Shown here: positions 56,909 to 64,000 of the stretch, piece after piece
How positions within the stretch are numbered: the stretch's first letter is position 1
Layout: each line of letters starts with the position of its first letter
Assembly (NCBI RefSeq): GCF_001314225.1
Contig: NZ_CP012697.1
Span: 558,001-622,000 of the forward strand
Direction: 5' to 3'
Source of the DNA: Microbacterium sp. No. 7
Lineage (GTDB): Bacteria > Actinomycetota > Actinomycetes > Actinomycetales > Microbacteriaceae
DNA: 64,000 nucleotides
Notes under the pieces: generated by a model
The model's database searches: none
Seen by the model: the letters and a program-made list of their open reading frames with translations, nothing else
Told to the model about the DNA's origin: nothing
Program-made: the position numbers and the translations under genes

Positions 56909-57976
56909 ATGAAGCGTTCGGCAGGAAGACTGGCGCTGGCCGCCCTCGCGGTCGCCGCGGCGATGACCGTCGCCGGCTGCTCGTCGACCGGGGGCGACAC
57001 GCCGCCGGAGACGTCGGAGCCCGGCGGCGACACCGGGCACGCGCAGCTGATCGAGGCCGCGAAGGCGGAGGGATCGCTCGTCTGGTACACGGGCTCGACC
57101 GAGTCGGCCGCGCAGGCGCTCGCCGACGCGTTCACCGACGAGTACGGCATCGCCGTGACGATCCAGCGCCTCACCAGCGCCCCGCTCGCGCAGCGCGTCG
57201 AGGCCGAGGTGAGCGCGCAGAACGTGCAGGTCGACGTGTTCAGCACCGTCAATGCGGCGTTCTTCGAATCCGCGCGGGCCAACGACTGGTCGGTCGACCT
57301 CACCGCCCAGGACATCCCGTCGCTGGAGGGCTTTCCCGCGGAGTACATCCAGGACGACGGCGCGAGCGCCGTGATCGGCATCGGTCCCGACGTCATCGTG
57401 TGGAACACCGAGGTGCTCCCCGACTACGAGTTCACGGAGTGGGAGGACCTGATCGACCCCGCGCTGAAGGACAACATCATCCTCACCGACCCGCGGTCGT
57501 CGCAGGCGTGGGCCGGATTCTGGAGCGTGCTGCTGCACGACGAGCGATACGGACCCGCCTTCATCGAGGAGTTCGCCGCGCAGGGCATCCGCCAGGTCGT
57601 CGACAGCTCCGTGCCCGGCGCGCAGCTCGTCGGCTCGGGGGAGGGCGGCGTGCTCGTCGGATCGACGGTGTCGACGCAGGACGAGCTGATCGCCGCGGGC
57701 GCCCCGCTCGAGCAGACGATCACGTCCGACCCCGCGCACGTCTACCTGCAGTACGCCGCGATCGCCACCGAGGCGCCGCACCCGAACGCCGCGCGGCTGT
57801 TCCTGGACTTCGCGCTCAGCGAGAAGGGGCAGTCGGTCTACAACGAGGCGCACAAGCAGGCATCCGTGCTCGGCGACATCCCGGGCGCCATCCCGCTGCC
57901 CGAGGGCGTGACCGTTCCCGACCCGGAGCAGATCGAGGCCGATCTGCCCGAGGTGCTCAGACTGCTCGGCCTCTGA
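56909..57976 (+). CDS. ABC transporter solute-binding lipoprotein (copy A)
   Basis: A 355-residue lipoprotein with signal helix and lipobox VAGC. The mature part starts QLIEAAKAEGSLVWYTGS, the typical opening of ferric/thiamine-type binding proteins, and continues with VDVFSTVNAAFFESARAN, VIVWNTEVLPDYEFTEWEDL and LTDPRSSQAWAGFWSVLLHDERYG. It ends in ARLFLDFALSEKGQSVY. GAAGGAGAGAC precedes the ATG. It is followed 52 bp later by a second, clearly related binding protein. Ligand Tyr residues of ferric-binding proteins are not obvious, so an organic ligand is possible. Confidence 0.92.
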   Translation: MKRSAGRLALAALAVAAAMTVAGCSSTGGDTPPETSEPGGDTGHAQLIEAAKAEGSLVWYTGSTESAAQALADAFTDEYGIAVTIQRLTSAPLAQRVEAEVSAQNVQVDVFSTVNAAFFESARANDWSVDLTAQDIPSLEGFPAEYIQDDGASAVIGIGPDVIVWNTEVLPDYEFTEWEDLIDPALKDNIILTDPRSSQAWAGFWSVLLHDERYGPAFIEEFAAQGIRQVVDSSVPGAQLVGSGEGGVLVGSTVSTQDELIAAGAPLEQTITSDPAHVYLQYAAIATEAPHPNAARLFLDFALSEKGQSVYNEAHKQASVLGDIPGAIPLPEGVTVPDPEQIEADLPEVLRLLGL

Positions 57977-58028
57977 CGGCGCGGTCGCCCGACCCGCACG
58001 TCGCCCCACAGAACACCGGAGGAGCATC

Positions 58029-59111
58029 ATGATCACGCTCACGCACACCCCCCTCGCCCGCCGCGCGCGCCGTACGTCCGCCGCCGCCCTCGCCGTCGCG
58101 GGCGCCCTGGCCCTCGCCGCGTGCTCGCCGGGTGCGGGCGACGCCCCCGACCCCGCGGCGACCGGGTCGGAGACGGCCGACGACCTCGTGCAGGCGGCGC
58201 AGGCCGAGGGCTCGCTCACGTGGTACACGGGGACCACCCCGACGGGAGCCGAGACGGTCGCGCAGGCGTTCGAGGAGGAGTACGGCGTGCGGGTCGACGT
58301 CGTCCGCCTCACGAGCAACGAGATCGCGCAGCGCTTCCAGGCCGAGGCGGCGGCGGAGAACACGCAGGCCGACGTGCTGCTCACGGTCGCGGAGACCTTC
58401 TTCGTCGACATGCACGAGCAGGGCCTCACCGAGACGCTCGACCCGGCCGACTTCGAGGGCTATCCGGCCGAGTTCGCGCTGCCCGGCGGCGCGGGCCTGA
58501 CGACGGGCGTCAACCTGCCCGTGATCGTCTACAACACCGACGTGCTCGGCGACGTCGCGCCGCAGACATGGGAGGACCTGCTCGCACCGGAGCTCAAGGG
58601 CCAGATCGTCATCGCCGACCCCCGCGGCTCGAACGCGTGGGCGCAGTACTGGAGCGTGCTGCTGCGCGACGAGGGGCTCGGCGAGCCGTTCCTCGAGGCC
58701 ATCGCCGACCAGGACTTCCTGCTCACCGCGAGCACCGTGCCCGGCACGCAGCTCGTCGGCGCGGGCGAGGGCGGGCTGCTCATCGCCGGCACGCCCGGGT
58801 CGACGCAGCCGTCGATCGACCAGGGGCTGCCGCTCGCGATGGTCACGCCGAGCGAGCCGACCGTGACGGGCCGCAACTGGGTCGCCCTGGTGGCCGACGC
58901 CCCGCATCCGAACGCGGGCCGGCTGTTCGTGCAGTGGCTCGTCGGTGAGGAGGGGTCGCGCATCTACAACTCCGCGGAGGTCTCGGCGTCGCCGCTGGGC
59001 GACCTCGGCGGCGGCGTGCTGAGCCTGCCCGCCGACGCCGTCGCGCCGCCGAGCGCGCAGCAGGTGGAGGAGGACCTGCCCCGCGTCGTCGAACTGCTGC
59101 GCCTGCAGTAG
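58029..59111 (+). CDS. ABC transporter solute-binding lipoprotein (copy B)
   Basis: A 360-residue lipoprotein with signal helix and lipobox LAAC. It parallels copy A throughout: LVQAAQAEGSLTWYTGT, ADVLLTVAETFFVDMHEQ, VIVYNTDVLGDVAPQTWEDL, ADPRGSNAWAQYWSVLLRDEGLG and GRLFVQWLVGEEGSRIY. The two copies have diverged enough to bind different ligands. GGAGGAGC precedes the ATG. It may give the importer a second specificity. The next gene starts 53 bp later and codes for a Dabb-like protein, tying transport to the degradation pathway. Confidence 0.92.
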   Translation: MITLTHTPLARRARRTSAAALAVAGALALAACSPGAGDAPDPAATGSETADDLVQAAQAEGSLTWYTGTTPTGAETVAQAFEEEYGVRVDVVRLTSNEIAQRFQAEAAAENTQADVLLTVAETFFVDMHEQGLTETLDPADFEGYPAEFALPGGAGLTTGVNLPVIVYNTDVLGDVAPQTWEDLLAPELKGQIVIADPRGSNAWAQYWSVLLRDEGLGEPFLEAIADQDFLLTASTVPGTQLVGAGEGGLLIAGTPGSTQPSIDQGLPLAMVTPSEPTVTGRNWVALVADAPHPNAGRLFVQWLVGEEGSRIYNSAEVSASPLGDLGGGVLSLPADAVAPPSAQQVEEDLPRVVELLRLQ

Positions 59112-59164
59112 CGGCCGGCGGCGGAGAGAAGACGCAAGAGGACCCGAGAGAAAGGCGACCGTCC

Positions 59165-60067
59165 ATGGCGATCGTGAGACGCACACCCCCCGAGCCCCCG
59201 CGCGAGAGCGCGGCCGACCGCGGGCACGTCCCCACGGGCGATCCGTACACGGATCTCCCGTGGGACGGCCCGCACACCCCCGTCCTGGGCCACGCCCTCA
59301 TCACGATGGTCGAGCCCCACGAGGGGCACGAGCACGCATACAACCGGTGGTACGAGGACAGCCACTTCTTCAACGGCGCGCTGCAGGAGCCGTGGATGTT
59401 CGCGGGGCGGCGCTGGGTCGCCCCGCGCGCGCTGCAGGAGCTGCGGCGCCCCGCGACGTCGCCCGTCGCCGAGCCGCTCGAGAACGGCAAATACCTCGGC
59501 ACCTACTGGGTGACGCAGGGGCGCGTCGAGGAGCACAAGCGGTGGACCAGCGCGGCCAACAGCTACCTCGTCTCGATCGGCGACGTGAACCGCGACCGCA
59601 CGCACGTCTTCACGTCGTTCCAGGACCGCGTCGGCACCGTGTACGTCGACGAGACCGTGCCGCACGACATGTTCTCGCTCATGGACCCGTCGCCGGGCCT
59701 CGTGCTGGAGGTCTTCGACGCGCCGAGCGCCGACGAGCGCGGGGCGCTCGAGGACTGGATCCTCGACGAGCACCTGCCGTCGCGCATCACGCCCGGCGGC
59801 CCCGTGTGGTGCGCCATCCTGTTCCGGGTGAACCCGCCGTTCAAGGGCATGAAGCCCGAGAACTACGCCGCGCTGCAGGGCGTGGCCAACGAGGGCCGGC
59901 GCGTCACCGTGCTGTGGTTCCTCACCGAGGATCCGCGCGCGTGCTGGGACTTCTTCGAACAGGAGATCGAGCTCGCGCACCGCGGCGGGCGCGGTGAGGC
60001 GACGCTCGTCGCCCCGTTCGTCCCGGCGCGGATGGGCACGACGCTCTATGAGGACCAGCTGCGATGA
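59165..60067 (+). CDS. Two-module Dabb/EthD-like protein of unknown function
   Basis: A 300-residue cytosolic protein. Two ferredoxin-like modules are suggested, at about 42-140 (HALITMVEPHEG, HAYNRWYEDSHFFN) and 178-290 (GLVLEVFDAPSADERGALEDWILDEHLPSRI, VTVLWFLTEDP). The D/E-x-x-x-W-x-x-x-E-H layout (WYEDSHF, WILDEHL) is that of Dabb/EthD-like proteins found beside P450 and ring-opening genes. The function is unknown: it could stabilise a hydrophobic intermediate or act as isomerase. It is the fifth gene of the ABC operon, and its stop overlaps the SDR start by 4 bp. A three-module relative is at 23529. Confidence 0.6.
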   Translation: MAIVRRTPPEPPRESAADRGHVPTGDPYTDLPWDGPHTPVLGHALITMVEPHEGHEHAYNRWYEDSHFFNGALQEPWMFAGRRWVAPRALQELRRPATSPVAEPLENGKYLGTYWVTQGRVEEHKRWTSAANSYLVSIGDVNRDRTHVFTSFQDRVGTVYVDETVPHDMFSLMDPSPGLVLEVFDAPSADERGALEDWILDEHLPSRITPGGPVWCAILFRVNPPFKGMKPENYAALQGVANEGRRVTVLWFLTEDPRACWDFFEQEIELAHRGGRGEATLVAPFVPARMGTTLYEDQLR

Positions 60068-60864
60068 CCGGTCGCCTGGACGGCCGCATCGCCGTGATCA
60101 CGGGCGCCGCGAGCGGCCAGGGCGCCGCCGAGGCCCGGCTCTTCGCCGCCGAGGGCGCCGTCGTCGTCCTCACCGACGTCGACGACGCGCGCGGCGCGGA
60201 GCTGGCGCGGTCGATCGGCGGGCGCGCCGTCTACCGGCACCTCGACGTCACCCGGGTCGACGAGTGGGCGGATGCCGCGGAGCACGTCTCCCGCGACTTC
60301 GGCCGTCTCGACGTGCTCGTCAACAACGCGGGCATCGGGTCGCCGGTCGCGGGGCGGTTCGACGCGCTGCCGATCGAGGACCACCTCCGGCTGTTCGACG
60401 TCAACGTGCACGGCGCCTACTACGGGATGCGCGCGATGCTGCCGTTGCTGGAGGAGAGCGGCCGGGAGAGCGGCGGCGGGGCCTCGATCGTCAACATCTC
60501 GTCGATCGACGGTCTCGCCGGCATCGCCGGGGTCGCCAGCTATGCGGCGGCCAAGACCGCGCTCACTGGGCTCACGCGCTCCATCGCGCCCGAGCTGGGG
60601 CCGCTGGGCATCAGGGTGAACTCCATCCATCCCGGGGTGATCCGCACGCCCATCGTCGACGCGTCGTTCGCCGACGCGGCACGCGGCGCGCGCCTGCGCG
60701 GCACGATCTCGCGGCAGGCGATCGCCCGGATGGGGGAGCCCGACGAGGTCGCCGCGCTCGCCCTCTTCCTCGCCTCCGCCGAGTCGTCGTACTGCACGGG
60801 CGCCCAGTTCACGGTCGACGGCGGCCACCTCGCCGGCCCCTACCGCGACCCCGTCGGCTACTGA
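60064..60864 (+). CDS. Short-chain dehydrogenase/reductase (SDR)
   Basis: A 266-residue classical SDR with TGAASGQG (Gln replaces the usual Ile), VVLTDVD (NAD-type Asp), NNAGIGS, the catalytic Ser in NISSIDG and YAAAK. FTVDGGHLAGP ends the protein as usual. It is translationally coupled to the Dabb-like gene (ATGA overlap) and ends the ABC operon. A probable 3-hydroxy or alcohol dehydrogenase of the pathway. Its 3' side carries the large nested hairpin at 60911-60979, which separates it from the convergent BVMO. Confidence 0.93.
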   Translation: MTGRLDGRIAVITGAASGQGAAEARLFAAEGAVVVLTDVDDARGAELARSIGGRAVYRHLDVTRVDEWADAAEHVSRDFGRLDVLVNNAGIGSPVAGRFDALPIEDHLRLFDVNVHGAYYGMRAMLPLLEESGRESGGGASIVNISSIDGLAGIAGVASYAAAKTALTGLTRSIAPELGPLGIRVNSIHPGVIRTPIVDASFADAARGARLRGTISRQAIARMGEPDEVAALALFLASAESSYCTGAQFTVDGGHLAGPYRDPVGY

Positions 60865-60910
60865 CCCACCCCCTCGCCGCCTCGCCCCCTCGCCTGCCCC
60901 CCCCGAAAAG

Positions 60911-60979
60911 GCGAGACTGCACCAGCGCGACGAGACTGCCGTTCAGGCGTGCAGTCTCGTCCCGCTGATGCAGTCTCGC
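60911..60979. terminator. Nested 27-bp-paired hairpin built from repeated CGAGACTGC units
   Basis: Pairing runs 60911-60921:60969-60979, 60923-60927:60963-60967 and 60929-60939:60951-60961, with only two mismatches and an 11-nt loop. Each arm contains two copies of the CGAGACTGC element. It lies in the 143-bp gap between the convergent SDR and BVMO, so it can act as a bidirectional terminator; it may also be a dispersed repeat family member. Confidence 0.75.
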
Positions 60980-61007
60980 GGGGAGGTGCGGAAGCGGGGC
61001 GTGCGGG

Positions 61008-62939
61008 TCAGCGCAGGTCGAAGTGGGTCAGGTCGGGGGTGTCGAGACGGCGGTAGTAGTCCTCCACGCGCCAGGGGGAGCTGACCAGGTTGCGCTCGCC
61101 GCGCATGTAGTAGTTGCGCTCACGCGATGTCGGGTCGGACCACACGAGGTCCTTCGACGCCTCGTCGATCTCGTCGTTGTATCGCGTGAGGGCCTCTTCG
61201 GTGACCTCGAAGCTGCTCTTGCCCGCCTCGATCGTCGCGACGATGAGCCGTGCGATGTAGCGCGTCCACTGCTCGAACCACGCCTGGATCGAGGAGCCGG
61301 AGCGGGGCTGCGAGTTCGGGCCGTAGAGGACGAGGAAGTTGGGGAACTCGGGCACCAGCATCCCCAGGTAGGCGCGGGGGCCGTCGTAGGCGTTCCACTT
61401 GTCCTCGATGGAGCGTCCGCCGCGGCCGTGCACCTCCATCGGCCAGAGGTACTTGTCGACGGCGAACCCGACCGCCGAGACGATCAGGTCGACCTCGATC
61501 TCGGTGCCGTCGGCCGTGACGATGCCCTTCTCCGAGATGCGCTCGATGGGGTCGCGCACGAGATCGACGTTGTCGCGCGTGAGGGCGCGATACCAGCCGC
61601 TGTCGACGATCATGCGCCGTGCCATCGGCGGGAAGTCGGGGATCAGCTGCTCGGCGAGCTCGGGGTGCCCCTCGAGCTGCCCGTAGATGTAGTCGGTGAG
61701 GTTCTTGCGGAACTGGTCGCTGCGCTCGTTGAACAGGCCCCCCTGTGCGACCCAGTCGCGGTCGATCTCCTGGATCGCCTGCGTCGACAGGCCCATCGCG
61801 ACGGTCGAGTACACGATCCAGTTGCGGTAGTAGGGCACGTTCTTGAGCAGCCAGCGGGTCTCCTCCTCGAGCGGCATGCCGTAGTTCTCGCGCGGGCTGA
61901 TCCACTGCGGCGTGCGCACGAACGTGTAGACGTGCTGCGCCTCGCGGGCGATGCGGGGCATCGTCTGCACGCCCGTGGAGCCGTTGCCGATGACCGCGAC
62001 GCGCTTGCCCTCGAGCGAATAGCCCTCGGGCCATGCGGTCGTGTGCAGGATGTCGCCGCGGAAGGTCTCGGCGCCGGGGATCGTGAGCTTCGCGGGGGCG
62101 TTGAACAGGCCCGTCGCCGCCGCGACGACCGAGGCGTGCGTCTGCTCGCGGCCGCCGTCGAGCTCGATGTCGAGCGTCCACGTGCCGCTCTTCTCGTCGT
62201 AGGCGACGCTCTTCACGTCGCTGTGGAACTGGATGTGCTCATAGACGCCGAGCTCCTTCGCGACGTGCTCCATGTAGTCGCGCACCTGGGCGCCGGTCGC
62301 GAAGTACTCGGTCCAGTCGTAGTCCTTGACGAAGCTGAGCTGGTATCCGAAGCTCAGGGTGTCGACGCGGACGTCGGGATACGTGTTGATGCTCCACGTG
62401 CCGCCGAGCTCGCCGCGGCGCTCGAAGATCGTGTAGGGGATGCCGAGGCGCTGCAGGTGGATCGCGAGGATCAGGCCGTTGAAGCCGGAGCCGATGATCG
62501 CGACGCGGAAGCCCTCGGGGATCCGAGGCTCGTCGACGTGCCACTCCGCCGGCCGGGTGAACTCGTCGAATGCGAGGATGTCGCGGCGGAAGACGAACTC
62601 GTCGTCGCTCTCGATCCTGTGGTCCCAGAAGTTCTCCATCATCGCGCGCGCCTCGTCATCGGTGGGCACGCGCGGCGTGAAGCCGGCGGGGCGGTCGAGC
62701 AGGAACGCGAGCGCCGCGTCCTTGACCTTCTGCGCGTCCCGCTCGTCCACGTCGATCTTCGTTACCGAGCCGCCGCGCTGGGCGACCCTGGTCAGGCGCA
62801 CGTCGAGGAGATCGGCGTCGCCCGTCGCCTGGTAGATCGCGAGGCGCAGCGCGTTGAGGTCGGCGTGCGCGATCGCGCGCTGCACCTGCTCCCGCGTGGT
62901 CTCGTCGGTGCTCTCCGACTGTGTCTCTGCAATGGTCAT
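61008..62939 (-). CDS. Flavin-containing Baeyer-Villiger monooxygenase, HAPMO-like (4-hydroxyacetophenone monooxygenase type)
   Basis: A 643-residue FAD/NADPH enzyme. The about 150-residue N-terminal extension seen in 4-hydroxyacetophenone monooxygenases is present. Then come GSGFNG for [23 protein letters not shown], the intact type I fingerprint [12 protein letters not shown] and the NADPH motif GNGSTG. The conserved catalytic Arg is expected in the Asp-Val-Arg-Val-Asp segment by analogy. HAPMO-like enzymes convert linear or aryl ketones into esters, unlike the CHMO-like enzyme at 30793. ATG 62939 is chosen because GGGAGG lies upstream; GTG 62981 is possible. It is convergent with the SDR and divergent from an enoyl-CoA hydratase. 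Confidence 0.93.
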   Translation of the reverse strand: MTIAETQSESTDETTREQVQRAIAHADLNALRLAIYQATGDADLLDVRLTRVAQRGGSVTKIDVDERDAQKVKDAALAFLLDRPAGFTPRVPTDDEARAMMENFWDHRIESDDEFVFRRDILAFDEFTRPAEWHVDEPRIPEGFRVAIIGSGFNGLILAIHLQRLGIPYTIFERRGELGGTWSINTYPDVRVDTLSFGYQLSFVKDYDWTEYFATGAQVRDYMEHVAKELGVYEHIQFHSDVKSVAYDEKSGTWTLDIELDGGREQTHASVVAAATGLFNAPAKLTIPGAETFRGDILHTTAWPEGYSLEGKRVAVIGNGSTGVQTMPRIAREAQHVYTFVRTPQWISPRENYGMPLEEETRWLLKNVPYYRNWIVYSTVAMGLSTQAIQEIDRDWVAQGGLFNERSDQFRKNLTDYIYGQLEGHPELAEQLIPDFPPMARRMIVDSGWYRALTRDNVDLVRDPIERISEKGIVTADGTEIEVDLIVSAVGFAVDKYLWPMEVHGRGGRSIEDKWNAYDGPRAYLGMLVPEFPNFLVLYGPNSQPRSGSSIQAWFEQWTRYIARLIVATIEAGKSSFEVTEEALTRYNDEIDEASKDLVWSDPTSRERNYYMRGERNLVSSPWRVEDYYRRLDTPDLTHFDLR

Positions 62940-63059
62940 GCTCGGCTGGCCTCCCTGGCTATCGTCCTCGAATCGCCCCACAGTGTCGACGGGGACGGCA
63001 TCCTTGCGTCGGCCGCCGGCATGGGCTCAGGAGAACGGATGCCGGTGTTCGTACTATGG

Positions 63060-63089
63060 GTGCAATAAGTTTACCATTTGCACTAAGTT
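63060..63089. promoter_or_regulatory. GTGCAA-N12-TTGCAC operator-like repeat and TGCAxTAAGTT direct repeats
   Basis: Perfect 6-bp inverted arms (63060-63065 and 63078-63083) overlap two direct repeats, TGCAATAAGTT (63061-63071) and TGCACTAAGTT (63079-63089), in the low-GC region between the divergent BVMO and enoyl-CoA hydratase. A regulator site is likely; the regulator is unknown. Confidence 0.5.
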
Positions 63090-63105
63090 GAATGCACATC
63101 GAAGC

Positions 63106-63129
63106 GCTGCGCACCCAGCTGCGCACCCA
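63106..63129 (+). repeat. Perfect 12-bp tandem duplication in the leader of the enoyl-CoA hydratase
   Basis: GCTGCGCACCCA occurs twice head to tail (63106-63117, 63118-63129) directly before the GGAGG ribosome site. The copy number could alter leader length. Confidence 0.85.
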
Positions 63130-63138
63130 GGAGGACCA

Positions 63139-63915
63139 ATGACGGAGTATGCGACGATCCTCGTCGACCGCCGCAACGGAGTCGGGTACATCACCCTCGA
63201 CCGGCCGGAGGCGCTGAACGCGCTGAACGCCGAGCTGATCCGCGAGATCGTCCTCGCGGGCCGGGAGCTCGACGGCGACCCGGACATCGGCGCGATCGTG
63301 CTCACGGGCTCGGAGAAGGCCTTCGCGGCCGGCGCCGACATCAAGGAGATGGCGGACAAGGACTTCGTCGACATGTACCTCGACGACCCCTTCGTCACGT
63401 GGGGCGACTTCGGCCGCCTGCGCACGCCCGTGATCGCCGCCGTCGCGGGCTTCGCGCTCGGCGGCGGATGCGAGCTCGCGATGATGTGCGACATCATCCT
63501 CGCGGCCGACACCGCCCGGTTCGGGCAGCCGGAGGTGAACATCGGCGTGATCCCCGGCATCGGCGGCACGCAGCGTCTGCCGCGCGCGATCGGCCGCTAC
63601 AAGGCCGCCGAGCTCGTGCTCACCGGACGGCTTATGGGGGCCGAGGAGGCGGAGCGGGCCGGCCTGGTCTCGCGCGTCGTGCCCGCCGACGAGCTGCTCG
63701 CCGAGGCGACCAGGGTCGCCGAGGGGATCGCGGCGAGGTCCCGCCCCGTCGTCTACGCCGCCAAGGCCGCGCTCCTCTCCTCGCAGGAGACGACGCTCGC
63801 CGAGGGTCTGCGGTACGAGAAACACCTGTTCACGTCGATGTTCGCGCTCGACGACAGGTCCGAGGGCATGGCGGCGTTCCGCGACCGCCGCGAGCCGCAG
63901 TTCCGTCATCGCTGA
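63139..63915 (+). CDS. Enoyl-CoA hydratase (crotonase)
   Basis: A 258-residue crotonase with both catalytic Glu kept: [13 protein letters not shown] (position 144 of rat hydratase) and FGQPEVNIG (position 164), plus the oxyanion segments [10 protein letters not shown] and [14 protein letters not shown]. It should hydrate a trans-2-enoyl-CoA in beta-oxidation. AGGAGGACC precedes ATG 63139. The leader has a 12-bp tandem repeat and a divergent operator-like site. It starts a plus-strand operon that continues beyond the window with the next gene 12 bp later. It complements the atypical crotonase at 43427. Confidence 0.96.
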   Translation: MTEYATILVDRRNGVGYITLDRPEALNALNAELIREIVLAGRELDGDPDIGAIVLTGSEKAFAAGADIKEMADKDFVDMYLDDPFVTWGDFGRLRTPVIAAVAGFALGGGCELAMMCDIILAADTARFGQPEVNIGVIPGIGGTQRLPRAIGRYKAAELVLTGRLMGAEEAERAGLVSRVVPADELLAEATRVAEGIAARSRPVVYAAKAALLSSQETTLAEGLRYEKHLFTSMFALDDRSEGMAAFRDRREPQFRHR

Positions 63916-63927
63916 GAGGCTGGACCG

Positions 63928-64000
63928 ATGAGCACAGAGAACCCGGACACGGCCGTCGTCGACTACGCTGCGCGCACGCGGCTCGACGGCCGCACCGTCC
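63928..64000 (+). CDS. Start of a further gene, probably an SDR (truncated by window end)
   Basis: An open frame from ATG 63928 runs off the right edge, 12 bp after the hydratase stop. The 24 visible residues end in RTRLDGRTV, which looks like the beginning of an SDR before its TGxxxGxG motif. The spacing implies co-transcription with the hydratase. Identity is tentative because the diagnostic motifs lie outside the window. Confidence 0.45.
   Translation, partial: MSTENPDTAVVDYAARTRLDGRTV

Noticed and set aside
53914..59111. Iron uptake locus
   Set aside because: The ABC importer family is often annotated as ferric, but no siderophore or Fe-regulator gene is near and the operon ends in Dabb-like and SDR genes.
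1..64000. CRISPR array, tRNA, rRNA or insertion sequence
   Set aside because: No regularly spaced repeats, clover-leaf or transposase motif was seen on either strand. The only repeats are short tandem duplications and hairpins.
1..64000. Classical steroid-ring degradation cluster
   Set aside because: ChsE-like acyl-CoA dehydrogenase pairs and MaoC-like hydratase suggested this, but 3-ketosteroid dehydrogenase, KshA/B and HsaA-D-type genes are not in the window.

Overview
The window is GC-rich (roughly 70% by eye) and densely packed. It shows NTG and some TTG starts, many 4-bp ATGA/GTGA overlaps, actinobacterial redox enzymes (CYP-type P450s, putidaredoxin-type and 3Fe-4S ferredoxins, luciferase-like probable F420 enzymes) and an HtaA-domain protein. 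I infer an actinobacterium, plausibly of the Microbacteriaceae; this is style-based, since no rRNA or other marker gene is present. I see no tRNA, rRNA, CRISPR array, transposase or phage gene.

Almost every gene is catabolic, a transporter or a regulator, so the window looks like the inside of a large degradation supercluster. Layout: (1) 1-4514: P450 (partial), 2Fe-2S ferredoxin, ferredoxin reductase, CMD-fold protein, SDR and luciferase-like enzyme, chained by 4-bp overlaps after the ferredoxin. (2) 4539-11295: exporter plus acyl-CoA ligase on the minus strand, two luciferase-like enzymes, an SDR and an SGNH esterase. (3) 11372-15864: TRAP permeases DctQ/DctM, a second acyl-CoA ligase and a hydrolase. 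(4) 16049-32998: four acyl-CoA dehydrogenases, aldehyde dehydrogenase, TRAP binding protein, three-domain Dabb-like protein, HSL-type esterase, zinc alcohol dehydrogenase, aldehyde dehydrogenase, LysR, second TRAP binding protein, cyclohexanone-monooxygenase-like BVMO and MarR. (5) 33017-42414: two minus-strand operons (P450-SDR-TRAP binding protein-luciferase-like; MaoC/hot-dog-SDR-P450) flanking a plus-strand metallo-beta-lactamase hydrolase and a small HtaA-domain protein. (6) 42589-47656: GntR/FadR-type regulator, divergent crotonase, hydrolase, nitronate-monooxygenase-like enzyme, and an aldehyde dehydrogenase on the other strand. (7) 47772-53722: TRAP binding protein, 3Fe-4S ferredoxin, dehydrogenase-CMD fusion, P450, 2Fe-2S ferredoxin, SDR and a convergent epimerase-like gene. 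(8) 53914-60864: ferric/thiamine-type ABC importer with two binding proteins, a two-domain Dabb-like protein and an SDR. (9) 61008-64000: HAPMO-like BVMO, divergent enoyl-CoA hydratase, and the start of another gene.

Together the genes describe a plausible route: uptake by TRAP and ABC importers; hydroxylation by P450 systems; oxidation to ketone by SDR/ADH; Baeyer-Villiger insertion; lactone or ester opening by alpha/beta and other hydrolases; oxidation to acid by ALDHs; CoA activation; and beta-oxidation by paired acyl-CoA dehydrogenases, hydratases and SDRs. The substrate cannot be read from sequence. A cyclic or alicyclic, terpenoid-like or ketone-forming compound fits best. The usual steroid ring genes (3-ketosteroid dehydrogenase, Ksh, meta-cleavage dioxygenase) are absent here. 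The most notable items are four paralogous TRAP binding proteins around one permease pair, a dehydrogenase-CMD fusion, an unusual three-domain Dabb-like protein, a cytosolic HtaA-domain protein, non-canonical catalytic motifs in one BVMO, one P450 and one crotonase, and AT-rich promoter islands carrying palindromes, two of which point to leaderless mRNAs.
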